The position numbers were made by a program, and so were the translations under genes. The notes under the pieces are model-generated. The model was not told the DNA's origin. It searched no databases and saw only the letters and a list, made by a program, of their open reading frames with translations. 64,000 bases of DNA, from the NCBI GenBank assembly GCA_965208275.1, contig OZ242331.1, positions 4,836,001-4,900,000 on the forward strand. The letters are read 5' to 3'. The DNA is from Bin5 sp022827195. GTDB lineage: Bacteria; Chloroflexota; Anaerolineae; Caldilineales; Caldilineaceae. Shown here piece after piece: positions 59,813-64,000 of this stretch; position 1 is the first letter of the stretch, and every line of letters starts with the position of its first letter.

Positions 59813-60868
59813 CTATGGCTCGGTTGAGAAACGGAAGACGGTTGTCTCGCTGTACGCCTCGCCGGGCCGTAGAACCACAGAAGGGAAATTCGGCTGGTTC
59901 GGCGCATTGGGAAAGTGCTGTGTCTCCAGGCAGAAACCGCCGTGATGGGGATAGAGCTGCCCGTCTTTGCCCGCGCTCGACGCCTCCATCTGATTGCCGG
60001 TATAAAACTGCACGCCCGGCTGCGTCGTCAGCACCTCCAGCACGCGTCCGCTGATCGGCTCGGTCACGCGGGCCACCAGCCGCAGCGTGCCCGGCGCGCC
60101 GTTGAGGACGAAGTTATGGTCGTAACCGCCGCCGAAACGGATCTGCTCGTCGTCGGCCTCGATGCGCGCGCCGATGGCGGTCGGCTGGCGGAAGTCGAAG
60201 GGCGTCCCCGCCACGTCGCGCAGTTCGCCCGTCGGGATCAGCGTGCTGTCCATCGGCGTGAACGCGTCGGCGTCGATCATGGCCATGTGGTCGAGGATCG
60301 TGCCCCGCCCGGCCAGGTTGAAGTAGCTGTGATTGGTCAGGTTGACGATTGTGGGCGCGTCGCAGGTTGCGTGGTAGTCGAGGCGCAGGGCGTTGTCGTC
60401 ATCGAGACTGAGTGTCACCTCCGTGTCCAGCGCGCCCGGGTAGTGGTCCTCGCCATCCGGGCTGTGGTAGCTGAGGCGCAGGCCGACCGCCCGTTCATTC
60501 TGGAACGGCCGCGCTTGCCAGACGACCTTGTCGAAACCGCCGTCGCCGCCGTGCAGATGGTCTTCGCCGAGGTTGCGGGCGAGCTGGTAGCGCACGCCGT
60601 CCAGCTCGAAGCTGGCGCCGCGGATGCGGTTGGCGAAGCGGCCCACGAGCACGCCGAAGTAGGGGTGCTCGGTAAGATAGTCGTTGAGCGTGTCGAAGCC
60701 GAGCACAACGTCACCGGGCCGGCCGTTGCGGTCCGGCACCGTGAGCGTACGGATCAGCCCGCCGTAGTCGAGCACGTCCACCTCTACGCCGTTGTTGTTG
60801 GCGAGCGAGTACTGTCTGACCGCTTGTCCGCTTTCCGTTTTGCCGAAGGCCTCGCTGCTGAGTCTCAT
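59813..60868 (-). CDS. galM: Aldose 1-epimerase (galactose mutarotase)
   Basis: GalM interconverts alpha and beta anomers of hexoses. The 351-residue protein has GVLVGRFANRIRGASFEL, LHGGDGGFDKVVWQ (first catalytic-site histidine), TIVNLTNHSYFNLAG (second histidine) and PGVQFYTGNQM, ending near FCLETQHFPNAPNQPNFPS. It is full length. It is the first gene of the minus-strand group before the DUF3179 gene, 63 nt apart. Sugar metabolism fits the sugar-oxidoreductase genes found in the window. Confidence 0.94.
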   Translation of the reverse strand: MRLSSEAFGKTESGQAVRQYSLANNNGVEVDVLDYGGLIRTLTVPDRNGRPGDVVLGFDTLNDYLTEHPYFGVLVGRFANRIRGASFELDGVRYQLARNLGEDHLHGGDGGFDKVVWQARPFQNERAVGLRLSYHSPDGEDHYPGALDTEVTLSLDDDNALRLDYHATCDAPTIVNLTNHSYFNLAGRGTILDHMAMIDADAFTPMDSTLIPTGELRDVAGTPFDFRQPTAIGARIEADDEQIRFGGGYDHNFVLNGAPGTLRLVARVTEPISGRVLEVLTTQPGVQFYTGNQMEASSAGKDGQLYPHHGGFCLETQHFPNAPNQPNFPSVVLRPGEAYSETTVFRFSTEP

Positions 60869-61064
60869 TGTTCCTGGCTCTGTGCTTGGAGATTCTGATT
60901 TCTACTGCCCGTCTACTCCGATCAACCGCCTCTTCCAACCTGTTCGCCGCTTCTCGCCGACCCGGTCCCACCGGCCGTTGCCCCTGGCCGGATGTCCCAT
61001 CCTGCAATCGACATAGTTTGCCTGGTTGGCGCTCACCTGGGAACGGGCCCGCGGTTCCGAGTAG

Positions 61065-61559
61065 TCAGCCGGAGGACGCTTCAACCTCGATCTCTTCCTC
61101 CTCGTACCACCCCGAGCCAAAGATCAGACCGTCATAGCGGATTACCCAGGTGTGTTTCTGATGCAGTCCTCCCGTCTCAGGACTCCTTCGCACGTAGTGG
61201 ACCCATTTCCCCTCCTCGTCCGCCGACAGAATGTCGTCCCCGTAGAAGTATCCAGTCGGGTCAACCCGTTCATTCGGGTCCCGTCCGATGCTGGCGGGCT
61301 CCGGATGGGCAATGGTGTATCCATCCTCTCCGATGATGAAGACGTACCATTGGTCCCGAACACTCTCGCTGGAGCTGAAATACGCTACTGTCTTTTCCAG
61401 TCCGTATGTCCTGTAATAATCGACGGCTGAACCAACGAAATCCAGCGTGAACGCCTCCGGATCATGCGCCGCGCTCTTCTCGTCGACACCGGGCGGATCA
61501 GCAGGGATGGCGACACAGGCTGCCAAGAGAAGGGTACAGAAGATCATCCTGAGCATCAT
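61065..61559 (-). CDS. Cache-like domain lipoprotein
   Basis: This 164-residue secreted lipoprotein has a short signal ending LLLAACVA (lipobox cysteine C15). The mature part resembles a single-unit cache sensor domain (VDYYRTYGLEKTVAYFSS, WYVFIIGEDGYTIAHP, then KHTWVIRYDGLIFGSGWY), as found in chemoreceptors and histidine kinases. Here it is free-standing, with no kinase or transducer attached. It could deliver a ligand to a receptor elsewhere. The Gfo/Idh/MocA gene lies 12 nt upstream on the same strand, so the two may share a transcript. Confidence 0.75.
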   Translation of the reverse strand: MMLRMIFCTLLLAACVAIPADPPGVDEKSAAHDPEAFTLDFVGSAVDYYRTYGLEKTVAYFSSSESVRDQWYVFIIGEDGYTIAHPEPASIGRDPNERVDPTGYFYGDDILSADEEGKWVHYVRRSPETGGLHQKHTWVIRYDGLIFGSGWYEEEEIEVEASSG

Positions 61560-61571
61560 GTCCCCTTCCAG

Positions 61572-62567
61572 CTATTGGGCCCCGGCGGCTTGCCGGTACT
61601 CTGCCAGCATCTGGTCCATCACCCAGGATGTGCGCGCGCCGCTGATGCCGGTGCTGGGGCAGTGCCCGCGGCCGTTCAGCTCGTCGACGATCGTCTGGAT
61701 GAGGGGTTGGTGTACGTGGTCCGGCTGGGTTACCGCGATCTCCTGCGCGCCGGCGGCGGTCGTCAGGACGATGGGACTGGCGTCGAAGCAGACGTAACCG
61801 ATGCGGCCCTTCGAGCCTTCAATCTCGGTCCAGTCCAGGTTCTCGAAACCGGTGAACATCCACGTACCGGTGCCCTGCACGCCGGACTCGAACGTGAAGC
61901 TCCCGCTGACGATGTCCTCGGCGTCGTAGAGGCCCGCCTGGTTGGCCGCGAAGCCCTGCACGCGGCTGATGGGGCCGAGGAAATAGTCGAGAATGTCCAG
62001 CATATGGGAGCCCAGATCGAGGAAAAGGCCGGCGCCGGCGATCTCCGGGTCGACGCGCCACCCGAGCAGGTCGGGAAAGGCGTCGGTAGGCTTGGGCTGC
62101 CCGTAGAATCGGACTAGGACCGAGCGGACATCGCCGATCGCGCCCTGTTCCAGCAGCTCCTGTACTTTCAGAAACTTTGGCAGCCGCCGCCGGTAGTAGC
62201 CGACCCACAGCGGTACGCCGGCCGCTTCGCAGGCGCGCATCATCGTCTGGCATTCGTCGTAATCGCGTGCCATCGGCTTTTCCACGTAGACCGGCTTGCC
62301 GGCCGCGGCCGCCTTGCAGGTGTACTCCATATGCGTGTCCGGCGGCGTGGCGACGTAGACTGCGTCCACCTCCGGGTCGTTGATCAGCCTGTCGCCGTCG
62401 TCGTACCAACGGGCCACGCCGTGGCGGCGGGCATAGTCGGCCGCGAGCTCCCCGTTGCGGCGCATCACGGCCACGAGCGCAGAGTCTTCGGCTTTGTACA
62501 GGCCGGGTCCGCTCTTGACCTCACAGACGTCTCCGCAACCGACGATCCCCCAGCGGATTTTGGGCAT
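61572..62567 (-). CDS. Gfo/Idh/MocA-family oxidoreductase
   Basis: This is a 331-residue NAD(P)-dependent dehydrogenase. The nucleotide site is IRWGIVGCGDVCEVKSG, the substrate motif VYVEKPMARDYDE (canonical EKP lysine), and the catalytic-domain block GLFLDLGSHMLDILDYFLG. The ATG at 62567 follows AGGAAA. It is the third member of this family in the window but the only one with the ATPPDTHMEY motif fully canonical. Likely a sugar or inositol dehydrogenase; the substrate is unknown. The cache-like lipoprotein gene lies downstream. Confidence 0.88.
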   Translation of the reverse strand: MPKIRWGIVGCGDVCEVKSGPGLYKAEDSALVAVMRRNGELAADYARRHGVARWYDDGDRLINDPEVDAVYVATPPDTHMEYTCKAAAAGKPVYVEKPMARDYDECQTMMRACEAAGVPLWVGYYRRRLPKFLKVQELLEQGAIGDVRSVLVRFYGQPKPTDAFPDLLGWRVDPEIAGAGLFLDLGSHMLDILDYFLGPISRVQGFAANQAGLYDAEDIVSGSFTFESGVQGTGTWMFTGFENLDWTEIEGSKGRIGYVCFDASPIVLTTAAGAQEIAVTQPDHVHQPLIQTIVDELNGRGHCPSTGISGARTSWVMDQMLAEYRQAAGAQ

Positions 62568-62985
62568 GACGCTTTCCTCGCTTCCAGTTGTGATTCTCTC
62601 CAGCCGCTGCATTGTACCACGAGTTTGTGGGGACGATGACTCGCCGCCGCTACGCCCTGGGGCAATCGTATCTTTATGCGAGAGGACTAAAATGGGGACC
62701 CCAAAATCTGGATCACAAGCCAAGGTATAGTAGAGCAATTCCACAAGCCTTGGGAGGGGCGGTTCGATGGCCAGGAAACGGCGGCCACACACGGCAGCTT
62801 GCTAGTCTTGTATTTCGCTGGCAGGCAGCAAGACGTTCAGTCAATGTCTCCCCTGTCGCACGCCGGCTGAAGAGCGCTTCTTGCTCTGAGGGCAGAAGAC
62901 CGGCCCTTGCCAACAAGAATCGGTCGCGCTATCCGTCTGAATGCGACTCGACTTTCCCAGTTCGTGGTCCATCGACCGGGGCCAA
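62568..62985. other. Intergenic region before the last oxidoreductase gene
   Basis: About 420 bases without a convincing gene. It should contain the promoter of the oxidoreductase gene on the minus strand. No repeat or hairpin stood out. Confidence 0.45.
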
Positions 62986-63987
62986 TCATAGCTTCCCTCT
63001 CAGTTTCTGCAGATATTCGGCGTCAAGCAAAGCGAGCAGCCCCAGCATGCCCATATTGGAAAAGAGCAGAGGCGCCAGCGGCGGTGCGCCGCGCAGAAAC
63101 CGCTCGATTACAACGGTGTATTCGAAGACCAGGTCGGCTCGCACATGCAGTATCGAACCAGCCACACCGGTCGCGATCAGCAGGAGCATGGCAGCCGCAT
63201 AGACAGCTACGTCCATACGCGAAGGGGTGTCCATCGCTGCAAATGCCACCGGAACGACCGTGCCGAATACACCCACAGCAGCCGCATACCAGAGCCACCC
63301 GCCGGCAAAGCCGGCGCGGGCGTGGTCGAGGACACTGCTGACAAGGGCCGCCAGTGTGCCCATGCCAACCGTGAAGATAAAGGCCCGCGTCTTGCTATAG
63401 GGGAGGCTGATCGCATGCTGCCCGAAGATCACGAGCCGGCCGCTCGCAGGCGGCGACTCCTCCCACGCCGCGCTGATGCCCAGCAGCCCGGCCAGGGCAT
63501 AGGCGAGGGGGCCCAAAACGGGCGGCGCCCAAACCAGCAGGTTCAGAGTCAGCCGCGCGCCTGCCGGCGCCGACGGCAATATGGCGCGCGCCAGGTGAAA
63601 GTAGACGCCAAGAAAACCGACCGCGGCGCTGCCAATCAGCGTTGCAGTAGCGAGGACCGACGCCGCCGTCCTGCGTCGCGTGGAAATCAGGCCCGCCAGT
63701 ATCAGAAGAATGCCGCTGCTTACGCCGTAGTAGATGGGGAGCCATTCGTTCGCAACGATGGTGCCGTTCGCGCCGTGGGCCAGGTAGACCTCAAGCCCCA
63801 GGAACAGCTCGTTGAGGGCGACCATCGCCAGCATCAGCTGATCGCGCGTCTGCGGCAGCCTGTCGCGCGAAAAATAACGTCCCAGCAGCCCGTGCGCCCG
63901 GCCTACGGTGCTGCGCGGCCAGCCCCCTCCAGCGGACGCAATTGACGAACTGTCCGCCCCGTTCCGGTCCCGCCGGGCTTCAGCCAC
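62986..63987 (-). CDS. Polytopic membrane protein of unknown function
   Basis: This 333-residue protein has a polar N-terminus of about 45 residues and eight or nine hydrophobic helices (VLATATLIGSAAVGFLGVYFHL and ALAGLLGISAAWEES among them). Histidine-bearing helices (GVYFHLAR, GSILHVRADLV) hint at haem or quinone binding, but no family could be named. It starts at GTG 63987, 14 nt from the window edge, so a longer N-terminus outside the window cannot be excluded. No link to neighbouring genes is evident. Confidence 0.65.
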   Translation of the reverse strand: MAEARRDRNGADSSSIASAGGGWPRSTVGRAHGLLGRYFSRDRLPQTRDQLMLAMVALNELFLGLEVYLAHGANGTIVANEWLPIYYGVSSGILLILAGLISTRRRTAASVLATATLIGSAAVGFLGVYFHLARAILPSAPAGARLTLNLLVWAPPVLGPLAYALAGLLGISAAWEESPPASGRLVIFGQHAISLPYSKTRAFIFTVGMGTLAALVSSVLDHARAGFAGGWLWYAAAVGVFGTVVPVAFAAMDTPSRMDVAVYAAAMLLLIATGVAGSILHVRADLVFEYTVVIERFLRGAPPLAPLLFSNMGMLGLLALLDAEYLQKLRGKL

Positions 63988-64000
63988 GGTTCGACCGGCT

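Overview
The window is a GC-rich stretch of bacterial chromosome, densely packed with genes on both strands. There are about 52 protein-coding genes, no rRNA, and no tRNA that I could find. The gene mix fits an environmental Chloroflexota bacterium, perhaps Caldilinea- or Anaerolinea-like: several Gfo/Idh/MocA oxidoreductases, a sulfatase, RraA and FAH-family enzymes, a SpoIIQ-like LysM/M23 protein, an ArsA ATPase with a C-terminal HSP20-like domain, DUF3179, and a DUF433/DUF5615 toxin-antitoxin pair. This placement is an inference from gene families, not from a marker-gene phylogeny.

Layout. 1-6.7 kb: the N-terminal part of the molybdoenzyme MsrP, a DUF2231 membrane protein, an OmpR-type two-component pair, an HtrA protease, a methyltransferase and a small helical protein. 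6.8-10.7 kb (minus): sulfatase, toxin-antitoxin pair, FAH-family sugar-acid enzyme and RraA-like aldolase. 10.8-16.5 kb (plus): DNA metabolism or defence, with a PD-(D/E)XK nuclease carrying a likely Fe-S cluster, an AAA ATPase overlapping a Toprim-like protein, and a long RecJ. 16.6-30 kb (minus): a long co-directional run holding four cell-envelope glycosyltransferase-type genes, a DMT transporter, two DoxX proteins flanking a YeeE/YedE thiosulfate permease, a complete ABC importer, a methyltransferase and a short B12-binding radical SAM protein. 30-31 kb: a gene-poor stretch with a broken IS3-type transposase. 31-33.3 kb: two Gfo/Idh/MocA oxidoreductases. 33.5-44.2 kb (plus): SppA, a class V aminotransferase, DnaK, DnaJ-like, an M1 peptidase, an ABC permease and FumC. 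44.3-48.9 kb (minus): LysM/M23 endopeptidase, Rho and a Crp/Fnr regulator. 49.6-53 kb (plus): a repetitive SH3b surface protein and ArsA. 53-64 kb (minus): an FAD oxidoreductase, a DUF6958-like protein, a Rieske fusion, MFS, SDR, DUF3179, GalM, a cache-like lipoprotein, another Gfo/Idh/MocA enzyme and an unknown membrane protein.

The most striking observation is the DUF3179 gene at 58745-59749 (minus). Its reading frame is interrupted by one in-frame TGA exactly where the family has the first cysteine of a CxxC motif. The result would be a U-A-P-C motif in an otherwise intact 334-residue protein. Fifteen nucleotides after the TGA there is a perfect 7-bp hairpin with the loop GUC, which matches the geometry I know for bacterial SECIS elements. 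I read this as a candidate selenoprotein. A nonsense mutation or sequencing error remains the alternative.

Other items of interest are the ATPase plus Toprim-like pair in a nuclease neighbourhood, a Rieske protein fused to about 480 residues I do not recognise, an SDR that lacks the usual Ser/Tyr/Lys catalytic residues, and a sulfur-related transport cluster that joins an amino-acid-type ABC importer to a PotA/CysA-type ATPase.
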